The notes below the pieces were generated by a model, which saw nothing but the letters and a program-made list of their open reading frames with translations, was not told where the DNA came from and did not search any database. A DNA stretch of 64,000 bases from an uncultured Collinsella sp. Lineage in GTDB: Bacteria; Actinomycetota; Coriobacteriia; Coriobacteriales; Coriobacteriaceae. Both the position numbers and the translations under genes were made by a program. Below, piece after piece: positions 19,395 through 27,801 of the stretch. The stretch spans positions 46,712 through 110,711 of the forward strand of contig URVZ01000001.1 of NCBI GenBank assembly GCA_900551365.1. Direction: 5' to 3'. The stretch's first letter is position 1, and each line of letters starts with the position of its first letter.

Positions 19395-20732
19395 ATGCAG
19401 TTCGATCAGGTGACAGTTATCGGTGGCGGTCTGGCGGGTTCGGAGTGCGCGATCCAGCTGGCAGATCGCGGTTTTGCCGTAAAGCTGTGCGAGATGCGCC
19501 CCCAGGTGAGCTCCCCGGCTCACCATACCGATCACCTGGCAGAGCTCGTCTGCTCGAATTCGTTTAAGTCGACCCGTCCGGATTCCGCGGCTGGTTTGCT
19601 GAAGGCCGAGCTTGAGCGCATGGGTTCAGTCCTGCTCGATTGCGCCCATCGCGCGGCTGTTCCCGCCGGTGGCGCCTTGGCGGTCGACCGCGTCAAGTTT
19701 TCCGAGCTTGTCGAGGCCGAGGTTGCCGCTCGTCCCAATATCGAGGTCGTGCACGGTGAGGTCACACAGATTCCCGAGGGTCACGTGGTCATTGCCGCGG
19801 GCCCGCTGTGTTCACCGGCGCTGAGCGAAGAGGTTATGAAGCTCGTCGGTGGCGATGCCCTGGCATTCTTTGATGCGGCGGCGCCGATCGTCGATGCCTC
19901 CACGCTCGATATGGACGTGCTGTTCTCGCAGTCGCGCTACGAGGAGCAGGGGAGCGGCGACTATCTCAACGCTCCGCTCAACAAGGAGGAGTACGAGGCC
20001 TTTATCGAGGCGCTTACCACGGCCGACCGCGTGGTGCTCAAAGACTTTGAGGGCGGCGATCTGTTCCAAGCCTGCCAGCCTGCCGAGGAAGTTGCGCGCA
20101 CCGGCAAGGACGCCATTCGCTTTGGCGCCATGAAGCCCGTCGGCCTCACCGACTCGCGTACCGGACGTCGCCCCTGGGCGGCGATTCAGCTGCGTGCCGA
20201 GAACAAGGAGAAGACCGCCTATAACCTGGTGGGCTTCCAGACCAACTTGACCTTTGGCGAGCAGAAGCGCGTCTTCCATATGGTGCCGGGCCTGGAGAAC
20301 GCTGAGTTCTTCCGCTACGGTGTCATGCACCGCAATACCTTTGTCGACGCCCCTCACGTGCTCGATAGCACCTTTGCCGTTCCCGGTACCGGCGTGCGCC
20401 TGGCCGGTCAGATCACCGGCACCGAGGGGTACATGGAAGCCGTGGCGACAGGTCTGCTCGCGGCGCTCAACACCTATGCCGAGGCTATCGGTGCCGCGGG
20501 CGTCGAGTTGCCGCGTGTGGGCGCCCTGGGTGCGCTCGTGGGCTATGCGACCGATCCTGCCACCGTGGGCTATCAGCCTATGCATGTCAACTTTGGCCTG
20601 GTGCCGCCACTCGAGGATGGTAAGCGCCGCAGCAAACGCGACCGCTATCAGGCTTATGCGGATCGCGCCCTCGAGGCCCTTGATGCCTACTTGGCCACGC
20701 GCTCCGACTTGTTTGGAGGCGACCGGTCATAG
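19395..20732 (+). CDS. trmFO: Methylenetetrahydrofolate-tRNA-(uracil-5-)-methyltransferase TrmFO
   Basis: This flavoprotein makes m5U54 in the tRNA T-loop with methylene-THF as carbon donor. The FAD-binding Rossmann motif VTVIGGGLAGSECA is at the N-terminus. The family segments LVCSNSFKSTRPDSAAGLLK (read as LVCSNSFKS and SAAGLLKAE), MKPVGLTDSRTGRRPWAA and QITGTEGYMEAVATG are present. The ATG at 19395 gives 445 residues, and AAAGGTG lies upstream. The stop codon overlaps the proposed start of xerC, so the two are probably translationally coupled. Confidence 0.96.
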   Translation: MQFDQVTVIGGGLAGSECAIQLADRGFAVKLCEMRPQVSSPAHHTDHLAELVCSNSFKSTRPDSAAGLLKAELERMGSVLLDCAHRAAVPAGGALAVDRVKFSELVEAEVAARPNIEVVHGEVTQIPEGHVVIAAGPLCSPALSEEVMKLVGGDALAFFDAAAPIVDASTLDMDVLFSQSRYEEQGSGDYLNAPLNKEEYEAFIEALTTADRVVLKDFEGGDLFQACQPAEEVARTGKDAIRFGAMKPVGLTDSRTGRRPWAAIQLRAENKEKTAYNLVGFQTNLTFGEQKRVFHMVPGLENAEFFRYGVMHRNTFVDAPHVLDSTFAVPGTGVRLAGQITGTEGYMEAVATGLLAALNTYAEAIGAAGVELPRVGALGALVGYATDPATVGYQPMHVNFGLVPPLEDGKRRSKRDRYQAYADRALEALDAYLATRSDLFGGDRS

Positions 20733-21649
20733 CCTTTGACCTGTACGACACCGTCGACTCGTTTATCGCCTATATCGCACGTGTTGAGGGACTTTCTCCC
20801 AACACGGTGACGGCCTATGGCTCGAGGCTAGAGCGCTTTGCTGTCTGGTGCGAGCGCGAGAATATTGATGCTTTCGCTGCCGACGTGCGCACCATTCGTC
20901 GCTATCTTGCCGAGCTTTCGCGTGAGCAGGTGGCTCCCCGAACGCTTGCGGCGCACCTGTCGGCTATTCGATCTCTCTATCGCTGGATGGCTGCCGAGGG
21001 GATTGTCGAGGGCGATGCGGTCTCGGCGATCGCATCGCCCAAGCTGCCACGTGACCTGCCGGGCGTCCTTACGACCCAGCAGGTTGAGGCGCTGCTCAAG
21101 ACGCCTGATACCTCGACGCCCGCGGGACTGCGCGATGCGGCGATGCTTGAGTTGCTCTATGCCTCCGGCGCGCGAATCTCGGAGCTCGCGGCGCTCAACG
21201 TGGAGTCTATTGGTTGGTCCGAGCGAACGCTGCGACTTTGGGGCAAGGGGAGCAAGGAGCGTATCGTCCCTCTGTATCGTCGCGCACTCGAGGCGACGCG
21301 TCTCTATATTGAGGAGGGGAGGCCGGAGTTGCTCGCTCAGGCAAAGCGCCGTGACCCCGCTACCGGGCCGCATCCGCTGCTTATATCGGCGCGCGGCAAT
21401 CGCATGAGTGCCGCCATGCTCAGGCGGCGGTTCCATACGCTGGCGACGCTCGCCGGCATTCCGGCCGACATTGCCCCGCATGCGATGCGCCATACCTTTG
21501 CGACCGATTTGCTCGAGGGCGGTGCGGACCTGCGCTCGGTTCAAGAGCTGCTAGGTCATGCGAGCCTGTCCACGACGCAGATCTACACGCATCTCACGCC
21601 CGATCGGCTCAAACGTGCCGTGGCTCAAGCCCATCCCCGCGGCGAATAG
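20729..21649 (+). CDS. xerC: Tyrosine recombinase XerC, non-standard start codon
   Basis: XerC acts with XerD at dif to resolve chromosome dimers. The SAM-like core-binding domain (YIARVEGLSPNTVTAYGSRL) begins before any standard start codon. The frame from the stop at 20681 to GTG 20807 holds no ATG, GTG or TTG. A GGAGG at 20715-20719 points to ATA 20729, which overlaps the trmFO stop; CTG 20741 is another option. The catalytic set is complete: ARISELAAL (Arg), GKGSKERIVPL (Lys), HAMRHTFATDL (HxxR), LGHASLSTTQIYTH (His and Tyr). From ATA it has 306 residues, the normal length. From GTG 20807 it would have 280 and lack part of the domain. Confidence 0.88.
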   Translation: MAFDLYDTVDSFIAYIARVEGLSPNTVTAYGSRLERFAVWCERENIDAFAADVRTIRRYLAELSREQVAPRTLAAHLSAIRSLYRWMAAEGIVEGDAVSAIASPKLPRDLPGVLTTQQVEALLKTPDTSTPAGLRDAAMLELLYASGARISELAALNVESIGWSERTLRLWGKGSKERIVPLYRRALEATRLYIEEGRPELLAQAKRRDPATGPHPLLISARGNRMSAAMLRRRFHTLATLAGIPADIAPHAMRHTFATDLLEGGADLRSVQELLGHASLSTTQIYTHLTPDRLKRAVAQAHPRGE

Positions 21650-21698
21650 TGGCTGGGACGTCCCGCGCCGCACTCAGGTGTGTGGTTTTGATTGCGGG

Positions 21699-21727
21699 TT
21701 GGCAGGAAGATGCATTCCTGCTATCAT
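21699..21727 (+). promoter_or_regulatory. Promoter of rpsB-tsf
   Basis: TTGGCA (21699-21704), a 17-bp spacer and TATCAT (21722-21727) with an extended TGC just before it. The predicted start near 21734 leaves a leader of about 135 bases containing CCCGGG and CCGGGT segments that can pair. Confidence 0.7.
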
Positions 21728-21868
21728 TCATCGGGTTGCTTCACGGCAACATGTTTTTATCACGCACGCGCGGCTACTTCATACCGTGGTGCCCGGGCTT
21801 TGGTAGCACATGTCCGGGTTGGTTTTGGAGGATGACCCCGCGCGGAGGCAAACCACAGGAGGTTTAAC

Positions 21869-22597
21869 ATGGCTACCAAGATTAATATCCGCACCCTGCT
21901 CGAGGCCGGCTGCCACTTCGGTCACCAGACCCGTCGCTGGAACCCCAAGATGAAGCCGTTCATCTTCGGTGAGCGCAACGGCATCTACATCCTCGACCTC
22001 AAGCAGACCATCCTCGACGCCGACCAGGCCTACACCTTCGTCAAGAACGTCGCCAAGGGCGGCAACGTGCTGTTCGTCGGCACCAAGAAGCAGGCTCAGG
22101 AGGCCGTCAAGAACGCTGCTGAGCGCGCCAACATGCCTTACATCAACCAGCGTTGGCTCGGCGGCATGCTGACCAACTTCGTCACCATCCGCTCCCGCAT
22201 CAACCGCATGGAGGAGCTCGAGGCCATGGTCGAGGACGGACGCATGGCTGTTCTGCCCAAGAAGGAGCAGGCTGTTCTCGGCAAGGAGCTCACCAAGCTC
22301 CAGACCAACCTCGGTGGCGCCCGCGACATGAAGGGTCTGCCCCAGGCTCTCTTCGTCATCGACACCAAGCGCGAGGAGAACGCCATCAAGGAGGCCCAGC
22401 GCCTGAACATCCCCGTCGTCGCTCTGATCGACACCAACTCCGATCCCGACGAGGTCGAGTACGGCATCCCCTGCAACGATGACGCTATCTCCGCTGTCAC
22501 CCTTATGTGCGAGCTCATGGCTGACGCCTGCCTCGCTGGCTCCGGCAAGGAGCAGGTCTCCGAGGCCGAGATGGCCGCTGAGCCCAAGGCCGAGTAA
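21869..22597 (+). CDS. rpsB: 30S ribosomal protein S2
   Basis: S2 is a 242-residue protein that binds the 30S platform together with S1. The signatures [20 protein letters not shown] (read as [15 protein letters not shown]), [14 protein letters not shown] and [20 protein letters not shown] are all present. CACAGGAGG precedes the ATG. A strong promoter lies upstream, and tsf follows after 45 bp. The rpsB-tsf-pyrH-frr order is the near-universal bacterial one. Confidence 0.98.
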   Translation: MATKINIRTLLEAGCHFGHQTRRWNPKMKPFIFGERNGIYILDLKQTILDADQAYTFVKNVAKGGNVLFVGTKKQAQEAVKNAAERANMPYINQRWLGGMLTNFVTIRSRINRMEELEAMVEDGRMAVLPKKEQAVLGKELTKLQTNLGGARDMKGLPQALFVIDTKREENAIKEAQRLNIPVVALIDTNSDPDEVEYGIPCNDDAISAVTLMCELMADACLAGSGKEQVSEAEMAAEPKAE

Positions 22598-22642
22598 ATC
22601 AGTCTTAGTTAATTCTTTTTCATCTCTTTGAAAGGAACCACA

Positions 22643-23512
22643 ATGGCCCAGATTACCGCCGCTATGGTCAAGCAGCTCCGCGAGATGACCGACTCCCCGA
22701 TGATGGAGTGCAAGAAGGCTCTCGTCGAGGCTGACGGCGACATGGACGCCGCTGTCGACGTTCTGCGTAAGAACGGCCTTGCCAAGGCTGCCAAGAAGGC
22801 TGGCCGTGAGACCAACGAGGGCGCTGTCGCCGCGTTCGTCTCCGAGGATGGCAAGACCGGCGCTCTGCTCGAGCTCTCCTGCGAGACCGACTTCGTTGGC
22901 TCCAACGCCAAGTTCACTGGCTTTGCTTCCAAGGTCGCTGAGGTTGTCGCTACCACCGAGCCTGCTGACGTCGACGCTCTGCTCGAGAAGCCGATGGGTG
23001 AGGAGACCGTTTCCTCCGAGCTCACCGAGATGATTCACATCATGGGCGAGAACATGAAGATCTCCCGCTTCGCTGCCCGCAAGGCTGAGAACGGCGCGCT
23101 CGCTTCTTACATCCACATGGGTGGTAAGATCGGCGTCCTCGTCGAGTTCGCCTTCGAGAAGGCCGAGACCGCTCAGGCTGAGTCCTTCAAGACCTTCGCT
23201 CACGACGTTGCCCTTCAGGTTGCCGCCGTCGCCCCGATCTGCGCTACCCGCGATCAGGTTCCGGCCGAGACCGTCGAGCACGAGAAGCAGATCTACATGG
23301 CCCAGGCTGCCGAGTCCGGCAAGCCCGAGGCTATTCAGGAGAAGATGGCTGTCGGCCGTCTGGAGAAGTTCTACAAGCAGTCCGTGCTCACCGAGCAGGA
23401 GTTCATCAAGGACAGCTCCCTCACCATCAAGAAGTACGCTGAGCAGGTCTCCAAGGAGCTCAGCGACACCATTACCGTCGTTGCCTTTGACCGTCTGGTC
23501 CGTGGCGAGTAA
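22643..23512 (+). CDS. tsf: Translation elongation factor Ts
   Basis: EF-Ts exchanges GDP for GTP on EF-Tu. The N-terminus ITAAMVKQLREMTDSPMMECKKAL (core MVKQLREMTDSPMMECKKAL) is diagnostic. The dimerisation core carries ETDFVGSNAKF and HIMGENMKISRFA. The ATG at 22643 gives 289 residues, with GAAAGGA upstream; TTG 22628 is inside that site. A strong terminator follows, so rpsB-tsf is a unit of its own. Confidence 0.98.
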   Translation: MAQITAAMVKQLREMTDSPMMECKKALVEADGDMDAAVDVLRKNGLAKAAKKAGRETNEGAVAAFVSEDGKTGALLELSCETDFVGSNAKFTGFASKVAEVVATTEPADVDALLEKPMGEETVSSELTEMIHIMGENMKISRFAARKAENGALASYIHMGGKIGVLVEFAFEKAETAQAESFKTFAHDVALQVAAVAPICATRDQVPAETVEHEKQIYMAQAAESGKPEAIQEKMAVGRLEKFYKQSVLTEQEFIKDSSLTIKKYAEQVSKELSDTITVVAFDRLVRGE

Positions 23513-23534
23513 ATAAGCTTTTGTAGCTGGTAAT

Positions 23535-23570
23535 GAGCAGGCTGTGGGTTTTACTCACAGCCTGCTTTTT
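23535..23570 (+). terminator. Rho-independent terminator after tsf
   Basis: GCAGGCTGTG pairs with CACAGCCTGC and is followed by TTTTT. Strong. Confidence 0.93.
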
Positions 23571-23629
23571 CATGGCTCTTATCAGAGCCTTTGATATCAT
23601 ATTGAGAGTCTAATTAAAGGAGGATCGCT

Positions 23630-24352
23630 TTGTCCGACATCCGATATAAACGCGTGCTTCTTAAGCTTTCCGGCGAAGCACTGATGGGCGACGGCCAATA
23701 TGGCATCGACCCCAAGGTTACCGACCATCTTGCCAAGCAGGTCAAGGAGCTGCTAGCCGTTGGCCATGAGGTCGGCGTCGTTGTCGGCGGCGGCAATATT
23801 TTCCGCGGCATGGCCGGCGCTGCCGGTGGCATGGAGCGTGCTCAGGCCGACTACATGGGCATGCTGGCTACCGTTATGAACGCGCTCGCCCTGCAGGATG
23901 CCTTCGAGCACAACGATGTTCCCTGCCGCGTGATGAGCGCTATCCAGATGAACGAGATCTGCGAGCCCTATATTCGCCGTCGCGCCATCAACCACCTTTC
24001 CAAGGGCAACGTCGTTATTTTTGCCGCCGGTTCGGGCAATCCGTACTTTACGACCGACACCGCCGCGGCTCTTCGTGCGTGCGAGATCGGCGCCGAGATT
24101 CTGATTAAAGCCACCAAGGTTGACGGCATCTACGACAAAGATCCCGTCAAGTGCGCCGACGCCGTCCGTTTTGACAAGATTACCTATCACGAGGTTCTCG
24201 TCCGCGGTCTGCAGGTTATGGATTCCACGGCTACGGCACTGTGCCAGGACAACCGTATGCCGATTTTGGTCCTCAACATCGATGGCGAGGACACCGTCAA
24301 GCGTGCGCTTTCGGGTGAGCCCGTCGGCACGCTCGTCTATCAGGAGGATTAA
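23630..24352 (+). CDS. pyrH: UMP kinase
   Basis: It phosphorylates UMP to UDP and is a hexamer of the amino-acid-kinase fold. The N-terminus [15 protein letters not shown], the glycine-rich [13 protein letters not shown], and [18 protein letters not shown] are all present. It has 240 residues. The TTG at 23630 follows AAAGGAGG by about 7 bases, a strong site that decides the start. It begins the block pyrH-frr-uppS-cdsA-dxr-rseP-ispG-proS, in which genes are 0-25 bp apart. Confidence 0.97.
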   Translation: MSDIRYKRVLLKLSGEALMGDGQYGIDPKVTDHLAKQVKELLAVGHEVGVVVGGGNIFRGMAGAAGGMERAQADYMGMLATVMNALALQDAFEHNDVPCRVMSAIQMNEICEPYIRRRAINHLSKGNVVIFAAGSGNPYFTTDTAAALRACEIGAEILIKATKVDGIYDKDPVKCADAVRFDKITYHEVLVRGLQVMDSTATALCQDNRMPILVLNIDGEDTVKRALSGEPVGTLVYQED

Positions 24353-24354
24353 GC

Positions 24355-24891
24355 ATGGCAGAGAACATCACCGCCCATATGGACAAGTCGCTCGAGTCCC
24401 TCAAGCATAACTTCTCCAAGGTTCGTACCGGCCGCGCCAATGCCAACATTCTGTCCGACATCACCGTCGATTATTACGGTGTTCCCACGCCGGTCACGCA
24501 GGTTGCCGCCGTCAAGACCCCCGAGGCCCACATGCTGCTCATCGAGCCGTGGGACAAGGCACTCATCAATGCTATCGTCAAGGCTATCGGCGCTTCCGAT
24601 CTGGGTATTACCCCCAACTCCGATGGCACCGTCGTTCGTCTTCCGTTCCCGGCTCCCACTGAGGAGCGCCGTCGCGAGCTCGTCAAGGAGTGCCGCGAGT
24701 ACGCCGAGCAGGCCAAGGTGTCTATCCGTAACATCCGTCGCGACTTCAACAACAAGCTCGAGCGCGATGAGGAGCTCACCGAGGACGATGTCCGTCGCGA
24801 GCAGGCCAAGGTCCAGAAGCACACCGATGAGTATGTCGCCAAGGTCGAGGAGCTTTTGAAGGAAAAAGAAGCCGAGGTCATGGAGATCTAA
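24355..24891 (+). CDS. frr: Ribosome recycling factor
   Basis: RRF splits post-termination ribosomes together with EF-G. The sequence HMDKSLESLKHNFSKVRTGRANANIL (core NFSKVRTGRANANIL), YYGVPTPVTQVA and VSIRNIRRDFNN is characteristic. With 178 residues it is a few residues shorter at the N-terminus than typical 185-residue homologues. The gap to pyrH is 2 bases and uppS follows after 1 base, so translation of the three is probably coupled. Confidence 0.97.
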   Translation: MAENITAHMDKSLESLKHNFSKVRTGRANANILSDITVDYYGVPTPVTQVAAVKTPEAHMLLIEPWDKALINAIVKAIGASDLGITPNSDGTVVRLPFPAPTEERRRELVKECREYAEQAKVSIRNIRRDFNNKLERDEELTEDDVRREQAKVQKHTDEYVAKVEELLKEKEAEVMEI

Positions 24892-24892
24892 G

Positions 24893-25687
24893 GTGCAATA
24901 CGACGAGCATAAACTGGTCGAGTACTTTGCCGACGCCCCTGCGGGCGTCGGTTTTTCCGACCTTGACCTCAATAACATTCCGCACCATATCTCGTGCATC
25001 ATGGACGGCAACGGTCGTTGGGCCACGTCGCGCGGTCTTGCACGCACTGAGGGCCACAAGGCGGGTATCGTCTCGCTGCGCGAGATCATTACCGCCTGCG
25101 TGCGCCTGGGCGTCGACGTGCTTTCGGCCTATGCGTTTTCTACCGAAAACTGGAACCGCCCGCAGCATGAGGTCAACGTCTTGATGCACTTGTTTGCCAA
25201 GACGTTCATCGACGAGTTGCCGCTTCTGAAGCGCGAAAACGTGCGCGTTGTCTTTTTGGGTGATATTTCCGCGCTGCCCAAGAAGACCCGCGACGTTTTT
25301 GAACGCGGTCTTGCCGAGTGCGCCGATCACACCGGTATGACGCTGGCGCTTGCCGTCAACTACGGCGCGCGTGCCGAGATTACCCGCGCTGTCCGTCAGA
25401 TCGCGCTCGACGTTGCCGCCGGTAAGATTGATCCTGCCGCAATTGATGACGACATGGTGGCTTCCCACCTCTATACCGCCGGCCTTCCCGATCCTGAGCT
25501 TGTGATTCGCACCTCTGGTGAGCTGCGCCTTTCGAACTATCTGCTGTGGCAGGTGGCTTATTCCGAGTTCTATGTCACCGATACCTATTGGCCCGACTTT
25601 GATCGTTGGGGCCTTGTCGACGCCATTTTGGCCTATCAGGGCCGTGACCGTAGGTTTGGTGGACTGAGCAAGACCGAGGAGGCTTAA
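24893..25687 (+). CDS. uppS: Undecaprenyl diphosphate synthase
   Basis: This cis-prenyltransferase builds the C55 carrier lipid for peptidoglycan from isopentenyl diphosphate. The family motifs ISCIMDGNGRWATSRG, GHKAG, LSAYAFSTENWNRP and ELVIRTSGELRLSNYLLWQ are present. It has 264 residues. GTG at 24893 lies one base after frr. About 37 N-terminal residues precede the catalytic Asp region, somewhat more than in Escherichia. Together with dxr and ispG in the same block it links early isoprenoid synthesis to wall building. Confidence 0.96.
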   Translation: MQYDEHKLVEYFADAPAGVGFSDLDLNNIPHHISCIMDGNGRWATSRGLARTEGHKAGIVSLREIITACVRLGVDVLSAYAFSTENWNRPQHEVNVLMHLFAKTFIDELPLLKRENVRVVFLGDISALPKKTRDVFERGLAECADHTGMTLALAVNYGARAEITRAVRQIALDVAAGKIDPAAIDDDMVASHLYTAGLPDPELVIRTSGELRLSNYLLWQVAYSEFYVTDTYWPDFDRWGLVDAILAYQGRDRRFGGLSKTEEA

Positions 25688-25689
25688 TC

Positions 25690-26589
25690 GTGTCCGATCG
25701 TCCCAAGGCATCTGCTCCCAAGACGCCTGCGCGCAAAGCTACCGCTGCGGGAGCGCCTACAGCGAAGAGCGGCACCGGTTCGTGGCTGGCGGGCTTTATT
25801 ACCCGTGCCGCCGCGGGTATCGTCTACGCCGTTGTCTTTATCCTGTGTCTGGTTTTGGGTATCGTGCCCACTGCCATCTTTGTTTCCGTCATGAGCGGTC
25901 TGTGCTGCTATGAGTTTTTCCGTATGACAAGGCTCGATGGCAAGATGGCTAACGAGCGCATGGGCATCGCTGCCGCCGTGCTCTTTCCGCTGTCGGCGCT
26001 GGGCGATTCGATGCTGCTGAATGCCCTGCTTTTTGCCCTGATGCTCGCTGTGGGCATTTGGTATGTCTGGTCGCCGCGTACCCGCATCTCTGATGTGGCC
26101 GTGACGCTCATGGGTCCCATCTACACTGGCTTTATGCTGTCGGCTATCGTGCTGCTGCGCGATGCCGTGCCCGGTTTTGCCGGTGCCTTGCTTTCGGTGG
26201 GCGTTTGCGCGTCCCTTTGGGTCTCCGATTCGTTTGCCTACATCGTGGGCAGCCGTATCGGTAAGCACAAGATGGTTCCCAAGATCTCTCCCAAAAAGAG
26301 CTGGGAAGGGTTTGTCGGCGGCATCCTGGGCTCGGTTTTGATTTGGCTCATCCTGTGGGCGACGCACTTCTACAAGCTCAGCCTGCCCTATGCGCTGCTG
26401 TGCGGCGTGGTCGTGTCCGTCCTGGGCGTTATCGGCGACCTCATCGAGTCGCGTATCAAGCGTGGCGTGGGCGTCAAGGATTCCGGCAACCTTATCCCGG
26501 GCCATGGCGGCATGCTCGACCGTAGCGATTCGCTTATCTTCGGTTGCATCACCGCGCAGCTGATGCTGATGATCGGAGGCGTGCTGTAA
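25690..26589 (+). CDS. cdsA: Phosphatidate cytidylyltransferase
   Basis: It makes CDP-diacylglycerol from CTP and phosphatidic acid in the membrane. The protein has about 35 polar N-terminal residues (basic, Ala/Pro-rich), then a series of about seven to eight hydrophobic segments. The C-terminal signature KRGVGVKDSGNLIPGHGGMLDRSDS is seen (core VKDSGNLIPGHGGMLDRSDS). It has 299 residues. GTG at 25690 has GAGGAGG upstream. It overlaps dxr by one base. Confidence 0.95.
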   Translation: MSDRPKASAPKTPARKATAAGAPTAKSGTGSWLAGFITRAAAGIVYAVVFILCLVLGIVPTAIFVSVMSGLCCYEFFRMTRLDGKMANERMGIAAAVLFPLSALGDSMLLNALLFALMLAVGIWYVWSPRTRISDVAVTLMGPIYTGFMLSAIVLLRDAVPGFAGALLSVGVCASLWVSDSFAYIVGSRIGKHKMVPKISPKKSWEGFVGGILGSVLIWLILWATHFYKLSLPYALLCGVVVSVLGVIGDLIESRIKRGVGVKDSGNLIPGHGGMLDRSDSLIFGCITAQLMLMIGGVL

Positions 26590-27776
26590 TGTCCTTCCAG
26601 ACGACGTATGGCCCCGATGGACGCCTCCGTGTTGCCATCCTGGGCTGTACGGGCTCTATCGGCACCCAGGCACTCGATGTGTGCCGTCAGCATGCCGATC
26701 GCCTGCAGGTGACGGCGCTGTCCGTTAACTCCAGTACCTCCGAGCTCGTTGCCGCTGCCCGCGAGTTCTCGGTTCCGGCGGTTGCCGTGGCCGATGTCGC
26801 TCATGGCGATGACGCCGTGCTGCAGGAGTTGCCCGAGGGAACGAAGCTCGGCGTTGGCGCGCAGGCGGTTTGCGAGCTCGCGCGTCGCGACGATGTCGAC
26901 TGCGTGCTCGTCGCTATTGTGGGCGCCGCCGGTCTCGAGGCGAGCCATGTGGCCTTGACCTCGAATAAGCGTCTTGCCCTTGCCAACAAGGAGTCCCTCG
27001 TCGTCGGCGGCGACTTGCTTATGCCGTTGGCGCAACCGGGCCAGCTTATTCCAGTCGACTCTGAGCACTCCGCCATCTACCAGTGCTATCTGGGGGAGAA
27101 CCCACGCGAGGCTCATTGTATTTGGCTCACCTGCTCGGGCGGTCCGTTCTTTGGCCGCACCCGCGACGAGCTCAATCGCGTGACGCGTGCCGATGCCCTC
27201 GCACATCCCACGTGGGCCATGGGTGCCAAGATCACCATCGACTCCGCCACCCTCATGAACAAGGGCCTGGAGCGCATTGAGGCCATGCATCTGTTTAACT
27301 GCGACCTCGATTTCATTAACGTGGTCGTGCAGCGTCAGTCCAAGATTCACTCTATGGTCGAGTTCGCCGACGGCTCCGTGATGGCGCATCTCGGTGCTTC
27401 CGACATGCGTATTCCCATCCAGTTCGCGTTCTCGTATCCCGAGCGTTGGGATACCCCGGCGCCTCGTATCGATTTCCGCGAGCTGGGGCAGCTCACGTTT
27501 GATGCTGCCGACATGGATACCTTCCGCTGTCTGGCACTGGCCGAACGTGCCGGCAAGACGGGTGGCACCATGCCGTGCGTGCTCAATGCCGCCAACGAGG
27601 TCGCCGTCGATGCCTTCCTGCACGATGGCTGCAGCTTTACCGATATCGATCGCATTGTGGAATCCTGCATGGATGCCCACGATATGCAGGCGGTCGATTC
27701 GTTTGAGCAGCTTCGCGACATCGATGCATGGGCGCGTGAAAAGGCTGCGCAGGTGCTCGCCGCAACCCGTTCCTAA
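26589..27776 (+). CDS. dxr: 1-deoxy-D-xylulose 5-phosphate reductoisomerase
   Basis: It is the second step of the MEP isoprenoid pathway, using NADPH and a divalent metal. The NADPH-binding motif RVAILGCTGSIGTQALDV, LANKESLVVGGDLL, DSEHSAIYQCY and TIDSATLMNKGLE are present. The ATG at 26589 overlaps the cdsA stop. The frame is open upstream but that part is within cdsA. It has 395 residues, normal. ispG for the same pathway follows after rseP. Confidence 0.97.
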   Translation: MSFQTTYGPDGRLRVAILGCTGSIGTQALDVCRQHADRLQVTALSVNSSTSELVAAAREFSVPAVAVADVAHGDDAVLQELPEGTKLGVGAQAVCELARRDDVDCVLVAIVGAAGLEASHVALTSNKRLALANKESLVVGGDLLMPLAQPGQLIPVDSEHSAIYQCYLGENPREAHCIWLTCSGGPFFGRTRDELNRVTRADALAHPTWAMGAKITIDSATLMNKGLERIEAMHLFNCDLDFINVVVQRQSKIHSMVEFADGSVMAHLGASDMRIPIQFAFSYPERWDTPAPRIDFRELGQLTFDAADMDTFRCLALAERAGKTGGTMPCVLNAANEVAVDAFLHDGCSFTDIDRIVESCMDAHDMQAVDSFEQLRDIDAWAREKAAQVLAATRS

Positions 27777-27801
27777 CCCATAAGGATTGCTTTTTCGTTT
27801 T

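Noticed and set aside
20807..21649. GTG 20807 as the xerC start
   Set aside because: It would remove about 25 residues of the conserved core-binding domain that are encoded in frame upstream, and it has no ribosome-binding site.
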